From positions 1 to 25,888 of IMG/VR virus record IMGVR_UViG_3300025146_000061: a stretch of DNA of 25,888 nucleotides; one strand, given 5' to 3'. Below, one piece after another: positions 1 through 6,499 of the stretch. Under the pieces are notes generated by a model. That model saw nothing but the letters and a program-made list of their open reading frames with translations. It did not search any database and had not been told where the DNA came from. Each line of letters starts with the position of its first letter. Positions within the stretch are counted from its first letter, which is position 1. Position numbers and translations under genes: made by a program. The DNA is from a virus.

Positions 1-192
1 CCCCATGGCCTGCGCGGGACGCACAGCAGCCTGGCGCGCGCCGCCGGCGCCACCGCCGAGGTGGTCGCCGGGCAGCTCGGCCACGCCGGGACCGGGGTCC
101 AGGACGCTCACTACGTCGCCCCCGGGATCGCCCAGCTGGTCACCCAGCAGCGCGCACTGCGGGTGCTGGACGGCGGCCGGGACCGGACGTGA
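1..192 (+). CDS. Tyrosine recombinase (phage integrase), C-terminal part only
   Basis: The 3' end of a site-specific recombinase enters from the left edge, 63 codons before TGA at 190-192. The visible part carries the second half of a tyrosine-recombinase active site: HGLR (residues 2-5, the HxxR box), LGH (26-28) and the putative nucleophile Tyr38 in the context QDAHY. This spacing is typical of the family. The enzyme would integrate and excise the phage genome at an attachment site through a covalent 3'-phosphotyrosine intermediate. About 25 residues follow the tyrosine, ending in a basic tail. It is the only clear plus-strand gene and it converges with the late operon. The first catalytic Arg and the DNA-binding domain lie outside the window, so the subfamily is unknown. 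A XerC/D-like host enzyme cannot be excluded, but the adjoining phage genes favour an integrase. Confidence 0.85.
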   Translation, partial: PHGLRGTHSSLARAAGATAEVVAGQLGHAGTGVQDAHYVAPGIAQLVTQQRALRVLDGGRDRT

Positions 193-193
193 A

Positions 194-222
194 TCGTTGG
201 CGGAACGAGTCGATTCGTTGGC
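194..222. repeat. Near-palindrome and 8-bp direct repeat just after the integrase gene
   Basis: TCGTTGGC occurs at 194-201 and again at 215-222. Between and overlapping these, 204-219 (AACGAGTCGATTCGTT) is a near-perfect palindrome centred on TCGA with one mismatched pair. Phage attachment sites commonly flank the integrase gene, and recombinase arms bind inverted repeats, so this is a candidate att core or arm site. It could equally be an operator, a small hairpin after the integrase stop codon, or chance. Confidence 0.35.
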
Positions 223-289
223 AGGCGCCCGGGCCTGTCCTAACCGCCGGATCCTACGAGCTGTTTTTCAGCCCAATCCCACGAAACAA

Positions 290-310
290 GCTTCCAGAGT
301 CTGTGGAAGC
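290..310 (-). terminator. Candidate hairpin terminator for the minus-strand late operon
   Basis: GCTTCCA (290-296) and TGGAAGC (304-310) form a perfect 7-bp stem around a 7-base loop. On the minus strand the stem is followed by TTGTTTCG, a modest T-rich run. The hairpin sits about 28 bases beyond the stop codon of the last minus-strand gene, between two convergent transcription units. The stem is only partly GC and the T run is interrupted, so efficiency is uncertain. No T run follows it on the plus strand. Confidence 0.45.
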
Positions 311-337
311 ACCTGTAGTGACACGTAGTTAACCCGT

Positions 338-628
338 TCAGGGGTTGCCCGGCGCGGCGGAGCGTGCAGCACGTTCGCGCACTTGAGTCGTTGCCCGGCC
401 AGCGGCGCCGCAGAATGCCCCAGGAGCCTCGATCCGGATTACCCCTGCGGCGCTCGGCGCGGAAGGCTGCCCGCGCTCTCCGGTCGACTGGTGGCTGTAT
501 CCACAGGGTAGGTAGGTGACCACGGCCGGCTCGTCGTCCGCGTCTCGGTCGGTCTGCCAGTCGCAGGCGTCGCACGAGGGCCAGCAGCAGCACAGCTCGC
601 GGCGGGCGCTGTGCTCGTCCTCGGTCAT
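338..628 (-). CDS. Hypothetical Cys-rich 96-aa protein, last gene of the late operon
   Basis: I do not recognise this protein. Its ATG at 628-626 shares one base with the TGA of the upstream gene (TGATG), the junction seen repeatedly in this cluster, which supports it being real and translationally coupled. The N-terminal half is rich in Cys: residues 13-15, a CxxC at 19-22, and Cys42 followed by GYSH, which could bind metal as a small zinc-ribbon-like fold or form disulfides. The C-terminal half is Ala/Gly/Arg-rich and featureless. It is followed by the terminator-like hairpin, so it would be the last message of the operon. No function is assigned. Confidence 0.55.
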   Translation of the reverse strand: MTEDEHSARRELCCCWPSCDACDWQTDRDADDEPAVVTYLPCGYSHQSTGERGQPSAPSAAGVIRIEAPGAFCGAAGRATTQVRERAARSAAPGNP

Positions 629-1686
629 CAGTTGTAGCGCCGCACCGGACGGCGGCGCACGGGGGTGACCGTGTACGTGGGCGGCGGCGGGGTGAGCGTC
701 CCGGTCGCCGTCGCGACCCCCGCAGCGCTACCGGACAAGGCGCCATCCCCAGCGAGGGTGGCCGCCGCCGTCGCCACACCTGCCACGCTTGCGGCCAGCA
801 GCCCGCGGCCGGCCAGCGTCCCGGTCGCGGTCGCGGTGCCGGCCGACGAGCCGGTGATAGCGCCTGAAGGCGGACCACCTTCGGTGAGCGTCCCGGTCGC
901 AGTTGCCGCGCCGGCGGCCGCTCCTGCCAGCGCGCCAACGCCGCTGAGCGTTGCGGCCGCGGCCCCGGACCCTGCCGAACTGCCGACCAGGGCGCCCTTG
1001 GCGCGCATCGTGCCCGACGCGGTCGCGACCCCGTCCGACGTGCCGGCGATCGGGCCCAGGGTCTCGGACAGCGCGAGCGCGACGTAGGCGACGTCGTCCA
1101 CCGCGGCGGTCCCGCCGATCGCGAAGTCGGCCGACCCCGGCGTGGTCTGGCGGATGACCTCCGAGTAGAACGCGCCCAGGTCGAAGTCGGCGACCGTCTG
1201 GCAGTTGGCGTTGGGCGTGAAGGCCGCCGGCGAGGCGCCGCCGCCGTAGAGCGCCGCCACCGCGGCACAGGTCCGGCCGGCATACTGCAAGGTGACCGAC
1301 GGGTTGGCCGCGTTCTCGGCGATCCCGTCGCTGTCCACGACCTCGCAGTCGCGGCTGGCAGTGTACGAGATCGAGGTGAAGTGGATGTCGTCGGTGGTAC
1401 CCGAGGCCAGGTCGGCCGAGACCGTCTGGGCGCCGGTCGGGATGCTGGCGCCGAGGAACCACCACTCGGCGGCGCCGAGCTCGGTGGCGGTGTCGGTCCG
1501 GCGGATCACCCGGGCCATGGCCACGCCGCCGTAGGTCACCCCGACCACGTGGTCGGTGGTCGAGACCCCGTGCACGGCCGAGACCAAGACCGCCCGCGGC
1601 ACCCCGACCGGCGTATGCGTCCAGGTGTGCGGGTCCGTCGTGCCGGTCCGCTCCGACTCGACGGCGGCGTCGAAGGCTACCGCCAT
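628..1686 (-). CDS. Phage appendage/structural protein with C-terminal Ala-Gly-Thr repeats
   Basis: This 352-aa protein has two parts. Residues 1-210 look like a beta-rich globular domain of the kind seen in phage appendage proteins, with patterns such as VTYGGVAMARV, EWWFLGASIPTGAQTV and VALALSETLGP. Residues 212-331 hold six degenerate repeats of about 20-24 residues, each ending in a variant of VATATGTL (positions 213-228, 232-247, 252-267, 276-291, 296-311, 316-331). A Pro/Arg-rich tail closes it. Similar repeats occur in phage fibre and virion-surface proteins, so it is probably a virion appendage or decoration. Its N-domain resembles in layout the 238-aa protein at 5401-6117; homology is only suspected. 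The ribosome-binding site is weak (AGGG about 12 bases upstream), and a 15-base gap separates it from the preceding gene. Confidence 0.75.
   Translation of the reverse strand: MAVAFDAAVESERTGTTDPHTWTHTPVGVPRAVLVSAVHGVSTTDHVVGVTYGGVAMARVIRRTDTATELGAAEWWFLGASIPTGAQTVSADLASGTTDDIHFTSISYTASRDCEVVDSDGIAENAANPSVTLQYAGRTCAAVAALYGGGASPAAFTPNANCQTVADFDLGAFYSEVIRQTTPGSADFAIGGTAAVDDVAYVALALSETLGPIAGTSDGVATASGTMRAKGALVGSSAGSGAAAATLSGVGALAGAAAGAATATGTLTEGGPPSGAITGSSAGTATATGTLAGRGLLAASVAGVATAAATLAGDGALSGSAAGVATATGTLTPPPPTYTVTPVRRRPVRRYN
694..1053 (-). repeat. Degenerate tandem coding repeat, six units of about 60-72 bp
   Basis: The DNA encoding residues 212-331 of the appendage protein repeats with a period of about 60-72 bp. 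On the plus strand the element GAGCGTCCCGGTCGC and close variants recur near 693, 817 and 885. Each unit encodes a segment ending in ATATGTL or a variant. Divergence between units suggests old duplications under protein-level selection. Confidence 0.7.
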
Positions 1687-1701
1687 CGGGTAGCCCTGGC
1701 C

Positions 1702-1998
1702 CTACTCGGCCCAGGCCGGCAGCGGCAGATCGGTCCCGCCGTCGTTGTCGCAGAGGCCAGCGGCGATGGCGAAGGCCCTGGTCGGCGGCGGCCCCGCGAC
1801 GGTGTCGCCCGGCAGCTCGCCCGTCCAGACCACGGTGCGGTCCGGCTTGGCGATCATGCCGTGGCGCTTCTTGGTCGCCGGGTCGGTCGTCATTGCCAGG
1901 ACGAAGACCCGTTCCTCTCCCTCGTCCTCGCGGATCGCCAGGACCCGGGTGAACGCCTCGTGGTTGCCATCGCGGGTTCCGAACTTGAGCTCGAGCAT
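1702..1998 (-). CDS. Hypothetical 98-aa phage protein
   Basis: A 98-aa protein of unknown function. The ATG at 1998 has a strong Shine-Dalgarno sequence, AGGAGG, eight bases upstream, so the start is secure. It begins MLELKFGTRDGNHEAF and alternates charged and hydrophobic residues in a way that suggests a small mostly beta fold (RVFVLAMTTD, TVVWTGELPG). No signal peptide, membrane segment or nucleic-acid-binding motif is visible. It lies between two appendage-type genes with short gaps, so a role in the virion periphery is possible but unproven. Confidence 0.7.
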   Translation of the reverse strand: MLELKFGTRDGNHEAFTRVLAIREDEGEERVFVLAMTTDPATKKRHGMIAKPDRTVVWTGELPGDTVAGPPPTRAFAIAAGLCDNDGGTDLPLPAWAE

Positions 1999-2008
1999 GG
2001 GAGACCTC

Positions 2009-2440
2009 CTAGTCCTCGGTGACGTCGAGAGCGCCGATGGCGAACTCGGGGGTGATGCCGGCGCTCACGGCCAGCGTGGCACCGAGCGCGCCCTTGTACA
2101 GCACCTTGCCGGTGCCGCTGGTCGCGGTGCCGATGTGGAAGTGCGAGATGGCGTTGCTGCCGCTGGTGCACTGGTCGAAGGCGATCACCGCGGCATTCTC
2201 CACCGCGTTGCCGGTCACCGTCCAGCCGCCAGACGTCCGCGCGACCAGCTTGCGCGCGTAGGGGGTATAGGTCGCCTCGTTGGTCGTCTCGTCCCCGGCC
2301 TCGCCGACGTCGGCCGTCGCCAGGCCTACCCGCAGGTCGGTCAACGGGGCGGTCGCCGCGTTGTCGGCGAGGTTGGCGATCGGCGTCGCGTTGAAGATCA
2401 GCTTCAGCAGGTCGTTCTCGAACGTGTTGCCCTTGGACAT
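2009..2440 (-). CDS. Conserved phage virion protein, tail-fibre-like small family
   Basis: This 143-aa protein begins MSKGNTFENDLLKLIFN and carries GEAGDETTNEATYTPYAR and RTSGGWTVTGN, a pattern I recognise from a conserved phage family often annotated as putative tail fibre or virion protein. The second half (SHFHIGTATSGTGKVLYKG followed by an ITPEF turn) is typical of its beta-rich C-terminus. Length matches the usual size of about 130-145 aa. The start is supported by AAAGGGGAT upstream of the ATG. It lies just after the endolysin gene, among other appendage genes. The family is recognised from memory and its exact location in virions is not established from this sequence. Confidence 0.75.
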   Translation of the reverse strand: MSKGNTFENDLLKLIFNATPIANLADNAATAPLTDLRVGLATADVGEAGDETTNEATYTPYARKLVARTSGGWTVTGNAVENAAVIAFDQCTSGSNAISHFHIGTATSGTGKVLYKGALGATLAVSAGITPEFAIGALDVTED

Positions 2441-2456
2441 TCCCGATCCCCTTTCG

Positions 2457-3056
2457 TCACTCGCCGACGAAGTGCAGGTAGCGCACCAGGTAGGCGTGCC
2501 GCAGGTCCCAGCAGTCGGTCTCGCGGATCGATGGCGGCTCGCCGCCGCGCAGGGCGGCGCCGATCGCCAGCAGCTTGTCGGCCGTCGCGATGTGGCGCTC
2601 GCGGTCGTAGCCGGGCAGCACCTGGGAGACGAGCTCGACGTGGCCCGGAGCCTTGCGCACCCAGCGCCGCGTGACCCACTCGTACACCCCGCGGCGCACG
2701 ACCAGGTCGCAGGGCAGCACCGGCTCGCCGTCCTCGAGCGGGCGGACGCTGGTCCGGCGCGGCGGCTCGCGCCTGGGCGCCTCGGCGCTGTCGCCGATCA
2801 GGATGCCGAACGCATCGCGCACCAGGCCGTCGGTGTTCAGGTAGAGCCCGCCGAATGGCTCCTGGTCGAGCACACTGCCGATCCAGTAGTGCACCGCGTT
2901 GCTGCAGTCGATCAGGCCCAGCGGCCCCAGCACGGACTTCGCGCGGGGGTCATTGCCGTGGCCCCGGCCCAGGCCGTAGGTGCCCAGGCCGCGGGACTCG
3001 ACGGCGCGCCAGAGGGCGCGCTCGCGGGTGGTCGGTAGGCGGGGGACCGGTGTCAT
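2457..3056 (-). CDS. NlpC/P60-like cysteine peptidase, probable endolysin
   Basis: This 199-aa protein has the layout of an NlpC/P60 or CHAP-type papain-like cysteine peptidase that cuts peptidoglycan stem peptides or cross-links. The motif GLIDCSNAVHYW (48-59) gives the catalytic Cys51 in the usual DCS context. PCDLVV (115-120) corresponds to the conserved PGDLVV-type strand, and GHVELV (138-143) supplies the likely catalytic His139. There is no signal peptide, so release would depend on a holin. The holin candidate lies immediately upstream with a 4-bp ATGA overlap, consistent with a lysis cassette. The insertion between the Cys and His motifs is long, so family membership rests on the motifs alone. 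A virion-associated lysin is an alternative. Confidence 0.7.
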   Translation of the reverse strand: MTPVPRLPTTRERALWRAVESRGLGTYGLGRGHGNDPRAKSVLGPLGLIDCSNAVHYWIGSVLDQEPFGGLYLNTDGLVRDAFGILIGDSAEAPRREPPRRTSVRPLEDGEPVLPCDLVVRRGVYEWVTRRWVRKAPGHVELVSQVLPGYDRERHIATADKLLAIGAALRGGEPPSIRETDCWDLRHAYLVRYLHFVGE

Positions 3057-3409
3057 CGGCCGCTGTAGCGCTGCTCGCGCAGCTGCAGCAGGTCGCGGAC
3101 GGCGGCCGGCGCCTTGTCACCCTTGGCGCGCGCCTTCAGCCGGGTGCGCGCCTGCAGCACGTCGGCCGGCGCCAACTGCTTGGCGCCGAGCAGGTCGTGC
3201 ACCATGTCGAGGGCCTCGCGCTCGGCGTCCATCGGGCCGAACTTCTTGCTCTGCTTCATGCCCTCGACGGCCACGTACGCCATGTCGACGGCGGCGTTGA
3301 GCCGGTCGCGCCAGGTGCGCGCGGCGCGGAAGCGCTGGACGGCGGCGTAGCCGGACGTGGCCAGGCCGTAGACGGTGACGGCGAGCAGGATGATCTCGAC
3401 GGGTGACAT
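3053..3409 (-). CDS. Putative holin, single N-terminal TM segment (LLH-like)
   Basis: This 118-aa protein starts at an ATG preceded by AGAAAGGA. Residues 4-24 (IILLAVTVYGLATSGYAAV) form one predicted membrane segment. The rest is a charged helical tail with AVDMAYVAVEGMKQ (40-53) and a KKFG turn, the layout of LL-H-type phage holins, in which a TM helix is followed by a Lys/Glu-rich cytoplasmic part. It would make membrane lesions at the end of infection and let the endolysin reach the wall. It overlaps the endolysin gene by 4 bp and follows another membrane-anchored gene. The family call rests on size, topology and position rather than a signature motif. A spanin-like role is less likely because no periplasmic domain is evident. 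Confidence 0.6.
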   Translation of the reverse strand: MSPVEIILLAVTVYGLATSGYAAVQRFRAARTWRDRLNAAVDMAYVAVEGMKQSKKFGPMDAEREALDMVHDLLGAKQLAPADVLQARTRLKARAKGDKAPAAVRDLLQLREQRYSGR

Positions 3410-3423
3410 GACGGTCCTTTCTG

Positions 3424-3987
3424 TTACGGGCCCGCGTGCGCGAGCTGCTTGATGACGACCTGGCCGGCGGCGCTGCCGACGAAGATCAGCACGCCGATGG
3501 CGATCTTCACCCAGACGCCGGTGACGGCGTGGGCGGTCTTCTGCTGTTGCAGCTGGGTAGTGAGCTCGCCAATCTTCTCGTCCATGTCTTCGAGCCTCCT
3601 GGTGAGCATCTCCAGCCGGGTGATCAGCTGGGTGAGCGACCCGAAGGTGCGCTCGATCTCGGCGATACGGTCCTCGTGCTTGGCCGCGGTCTTGCGCAGC
3701 ATCTGCACCGCGCCGTCCTCGCCTTCGTCGCCGGCGACGAAGACCAGGCGCTTCTCGGCCCGCGACGCCTTGACCTTGGCCTCGCCGGCGACCTCGGCCA
3801 CGCGAGCGATCGCTGCCCACAGCGGCGCCAGGTCGGCGCGGTGGGGCTGCTGGGACTGGCGGTGCAGCTCGGCGACGTCGTAGGGCAGCGGCGTGTAGTC
3901 GTCGTCGACCGGAGCCGACGGGACGTTGGGCACGCCGCGGGGTGGGGTCCGGTAGCGGCCGCGGCGGTCGTCGTCGGGGGCGCTCAC
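3424..3987 (-). CDS. Coiled-coil protein with C-terminal TM, lysis cassette (XhlA-like layout)
   Basis: This 187-aa protein has a disordered Pro/Asp-rich N-terminus (1-55), a long helical/coiled-coil stretch (about 95-150, e.g. RRLEDMDEKIGELTTQLQQ) and one C-terminal membrane segment at about 157-178 (VKIAIGVLIFVGSAAGQVVI). A coiled coil with a C-terminal anchor is the layout of XhlA-type haemolysin/holin-accessory proteins, although those are usually shorter. It starts at GTG (3987) within a GTGA overlap with the preceding gene and lies just upstream of the holin candidate and endolysin. A role in lysis timing or membrane permeabilisation is inferred from topology and neighbours only. Confidence 0.6.
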   Translation of the reverse strand: MSAPDDDRRGRYRTPPRGVPNVPSAPVDDDYTPLPYDVAELHRQSQQPHRADLAPLWAAIARVAEVAGEAKVKASRAEKRLVFVAGDEGEDGAVQMLRKTAAKHEDRIAEIERTFGSLTQLITRLEMLTRRLEDMDEKIGELTTQLQQQKTAHAVTGVWVKIAIGVLIFVGSAAGQVVIKQLAHAGP

Positions 3988-4373
3988 GCCGGGTTCACCA
4001 CGTCCTTCAGGGTGAAGTCGGACGGGGGGATGATCACCCGTCGCTTGCCGCCGATGGTGGCGACCAGGTCGTAGCTGTACTTGCCGGCAGGGGTGGTGGC
4101 GCCGCTGGTGTCGGCCGAAGCCAGAGCGAGCTCGGCCTGCCCCAGCGTGGCGCCGGCCTGAGCCAGCAGCGTGATGCCAGCGCCCACCGACTTGGAGATC
4201 AGCGCCGGGTCGGCGACGCCCGGCGCGGTCTTGACCTGAAACTCCATGGTCGCGCCGGTGAGGTCCTGGCGGCCGCTGTCGTCGGCCTTGGTGACGGTGA
4301 CCCGGAAGACGCGGTCGGCTCCGCGGAAGCCGACGATCGGCACCGGCCGGGGAAGCTGGGCGGGACTGGACAT
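3984..4373 (-). CDS. Ig-like/BppU-N-like phage appendage protein
   Basis: A 129-aa protein starting at ATG 4373, preceded by GGAGGAGG inside the end of the esterase gene and sharing TGATG with it. The pattern of a strand-rich start (FRVTVTKADDSG), then DLTGATMEFQVKTA, SVGAGITLL, a TAPAGKYSYDL-like segment (here TTPAGKYSYDLV) and a closing FTLKDVV strand matches the small beta-sandwich found at the N-terminus of lactococcal-phage BppU baseplate proteins and many phage appendage proteins. It is probably a virion accessory protein that binds or links an appendage. No catalytic residues are apparent. Confidence 0.65.
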   Translation of the reverse strand: MSSPAQLPRPVPIVGFRGADRVFRVTVTKADDSGRQDLTGATMEFQVKTAPGVADPALISKSVGAGITLLAQAGATLGQAELALASADTSGATTPAGKYSYDLVATIGGKRRVIIPPSDFTLKDVVNPA

Positions 4374-5401
4374 CAGACCTCCTCCAGGCTGCAGACCAGA
4401 ACGTCGGGCTCCTCGAGGCCGGCCTGCCAAAGGTCCTCGGCCAGGTCGGCGGCGACCGCGTCGACGTCGGCGAGCTCGCCGACCGGGTCGTCGGCAGCCA
4501 GCTCGGCGCCGAGCTCGTCGGTCGCGACCATGTCGGCCGCCAGCTCGTCGGCGGCCGCCAGCTCGGCGGCGACGTCGCCGAAGCACAGGCCGTTGCCCTT
4601 CAGCGTGCCCAGATCGATGAAGGCGTTGGCCTCGTAGTGATCGTCGTCCCGGAGCGCCAGGCCCTCGGTCGGGATCATGATGACGCCCGGGGTCGTGCTG
4701 GCGAAGTAGGCCTGCTCGGCGCGGACGGTGGCCACGTGCGGAGCGACCACACCGCTGGGCAGCTGGTCGAAGATCAGCCAGGCGAAGTAGCCCAGGTCGG
4801 CGAGCCAGCGGTCGCTCAGGGCGGTCATGTTCTCGGCGTACAGTCCGGCGGGACCTGCGCCGTTGGCGTCGCCGTTGCCCTGGCACCAGTCCAGGGCCAG
4901 CACCTTGGCGCCGATCTCCAGGGTCTTCTGCCGGCAGAAGTTGAAGGCCTGGGTGTACAGGTTCTCCGACTCGCCCGCAGGCGGAGCCGCGGTCGGTTTC
5001 CAGTGGACGTTGAGGCTGGTGCCGTTGCGCGCCCACTTGATCAGGTAGATGGCGCCGTCGCCGTAGAACTCGCGCAGCCTCCGGCCCATGGACAGCTCGG
5101 CGCCGAACGACTTGCGAGCCGACGCCGGGTTGCTGCCGATGACCCGGTGCGGCTGCAGCGCCTCGAACGGGTAGACGTCGATCGTCGGTCCGACCGCCTG
5201 GCTGCACAGGGTCTGTGCGAGCTGCACGCTGGGATAGGCGTCCTTGTAGGCGGCGTTGCCGGCGGACAGGTCGTCGGTGCTGGCGCCGCCCACCTGGTTG
5301 GACTGGCCCCACATCCAGATCGCGAGCGGCTGTCCCATGCAAGGCTCCTCGGCCGGCGCGCAGCCGGCCAGCACGACCAGGGCGAGGGCGAGCGCGCGCA
5401 T
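4373..5401 (-). CDS. SGNH/sialate O-acetylesterase-like hydrolase with lipoprotein signal
   Basis: This 342-aa protein begins with an apparent lipoprotein signal peptide: MRALALALVVLAGC, with lipobox LAGC (11-14) and Cys14 as acylation site. The body has blocks of the sialate O-acetylesterase (DUF303/CE6) branch of SGNH hydrolases: WGQSNQVGG (31-39, nucleophile Ser34), KWARNGTSL (122-130), CQGNGDAN (173-180, where QGExDA is usual, so Glu is replaced by Asn) and DDDHYEA (252-258, catalytic Asp/His). It would remove acetyl esters from surface sugars. The C-terminus (about 276-325) is a low-complexity Ala/Asp/Glu repeat. The ATG shares TGATG with the upstream gene. It sits among appendage genes, which suggests a virion enzyme, but the export signal points to action in the host envelope, for example lysogenic conversion. 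Substrate is unknown. Confidence 0.75.
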   Translation of the reverse strand: MRALALALVVLAGCAPAEEPCMGQPLAIWMWGQSNQVGGASTDDLSAGNAAYKDAYPSVQLAQTLCSQAVGPTIDVYPFEALQPHRVIGSNPASARKSFGAELSMGRRLREFYGDGAIYLIKWARNGTSLNVHWKPTAAPPAGESENLYTQAFNFCRQKTLEIGAKVLALDWCQGNGDANGAGPAGLYAENMTALSDRWLADLGYFAWLIFDQLPSGVVAPHVATVRAEQAYFASTTPGVIMIPTEGLALRDDDHYEANAFIDLGTLKGNGLCFGDVAAELAAADELAADMVATDELGAELAADDPVGELADVDAVAADLAEDLWQAGLEEPDVLVCSLEEV

Positions 5402-6117
5402 CACGCGGCCTTGACCTCGATCGCCAGCGCCGCGCACTGCTGTAGCGCCGCCCAGGTGGCCGTGCAGTCGCGCTGGTTGCGCGCCCACTCGGTCTCCATC
5501 CGGATCACCGAGGTCAAGACGTTCTGATCGTCGATCTCGGCGAAGTCGGCGTCGGGCACGATGTCCTGGTTCACTGCACCGATGAAGACCGCCAGGTTCA
5601 AGTTGTTCGGGTGCTCCAGCGGGGCGAGCGTCGGAGCGGCCAGGCTGAGGGACGAGCCGTTGGTCGTGCCCGCCGGCGCCTGCACGACGCAGCTACCCGA
5701 CGCCGGCGCATCCTTCATCGAGGCGAAGCGCCAGATGATGGCGCTCTGCACGTTGCCGGCGAAGTCGATCTGCACCGTGCCCGAGCCCGGGACGGCCAGA
5801 CCCGGCGCCTCGAAGGCGGTCACCCGGCGCGAGCCGATGATCACGCTCTGCTTGGCCGTCCACGCCAGATTGAGCCCGGCGTTCGAGGTCACGGTCGGCT
5901 GCGGCGCGACCGCGCCCTGGTGGCTCACCCACAGGATGACAGGCCGGTTCGCCGGTGGCGTGATGGCACCGGTGGCGAACGCCGCTGCGTCGGCCGTGGA
6001 CGTGCCGGCGCCGTTGGCCGCAAGGTTCTCCGGCGACGGCAGGAGCCGGCTGTCGCCGTTCAGGTTCGGCCGGAGCCCGACGTCGAGCCCGCTCTTGAGG
6101 CCGACGATCAGGCTCAT
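5401..6117 (-). CDS. Phage structural/appendage protein, beta-rich
   Basis: This 238-aa protein starts at ATG 6117, overlapping the previous stop by ATGA. It contains VILWVSHQGAVAPQPTV, GLNLAWTAKQSVIIGSRRV and PGSGTVQIDFAGNVQSAI, alternating strands that resemble the beta-sandwich domains common in phage appendage proteins. The same order of motifs appears in the N-domain of the repeat protein at 628-1686, so the two may be diverged paralogues. No enzyme motif, membrane segment or signal peptide is seen. It lies directly before the esterase gene and may form part of the structure that carries or accompanies it. Confidence 0.6.
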   Translation of the reverse strand: MSLIVGLKSGLDVGLRPNLNGDSRLLPSPENLAANGAGTSTADAAAFATGAITPPANRPVILWVSHQGAVAPQPTVTSNAGLNLAWTAKQSVIIGSRRVTAFEAPGLAVPGSGTVQIDFAGNVQSAIIWRFASMKDAPASGSCVVQAPAGTTNGSSLSLAAPTLAPLEHPNNLNLAVFIGAVNQDIVPDADFAEIDDQNVLTSVIRMETEWARNQRDCTATWAALQQCAALAIEVKAA

Positions 6118-6491
6118 GAGGCGGACAGCTTCCCGTTGGTCTTGATCGAGAGCTTGCTGTTCGCGGTGGTGGTGATCTCGACCATCACGTCGCGGGCGCC
6201 GTTGTTGCCCAGGTGCACCAGCTTGGAGCCGGCGGCCGCGGCGGCGACGGTGCCGGCCAGGGCGGTCTCCTCCGCCCACAGGGTGAGGTCGAGCGCGCCG
6301 CCCTCGTTGACGGGCGGATTCTCGTCGTTGGAGACGAAGACCTTGTAGGTGAATGCGCTGGTGGCATCGTGCCAGCAGAGCTGGAAGCTGGAGACGATCT
6401 CCTGCATCGAGGTGAGCCGGTAGCGCTTCACGGTGGCGTTGGCGACGGCCACGTTGTCGAGCAGGGGCTTGGACGGGGACACGTTCGGCAT
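6114..6491 (-). CDS. Small phage structural protein, 125 aa
   Basis: This 125-aa protein starts at ATG 6491, preceded by TAGGAGAC, a good ribosome-binding site overlapping the stop region of the large ejection-type gene. It has short strands (SFQLCWHDATSAFTYKVFVS, KLVHLGNNGARDVMVEI) consistent with a small beta-sandwich. I do not recognise a named family. It follows the internal virion proteins and precedes appendage genes, so a virion role is the best guess. No catalytic or membrane features are visible. Confidence 0.6.
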   Translation of the reverse strand: MPNVSPSKPLLDNVAVANATVKRYRLTSMQEIVSSFQLCWHDATSAFTYKVFVSNDENPPVNEGGALDLTLWAEETALAGTVAAAAAGSKLVHLGNNGARDVMVEITTTANSKLSIKTNGKLSAS

Positions 6492-6499
6492 GGGGTCTC

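Noticed and set aside
5-328. Plus-strand 107-codon frame at the left edge
   Set aside because: It is a Pro/Ser-rich shadow. The frame one base phase away (1-192) has intact tyrosine-recombinase motifs.
3984-5342. Upstream extension of the BppU-N-like protein
   Set aside because: The extension overlaps the esterase in another frame and is low-complexity. ATG 4373 has a strong GGAGG site and a TGATG overlap.
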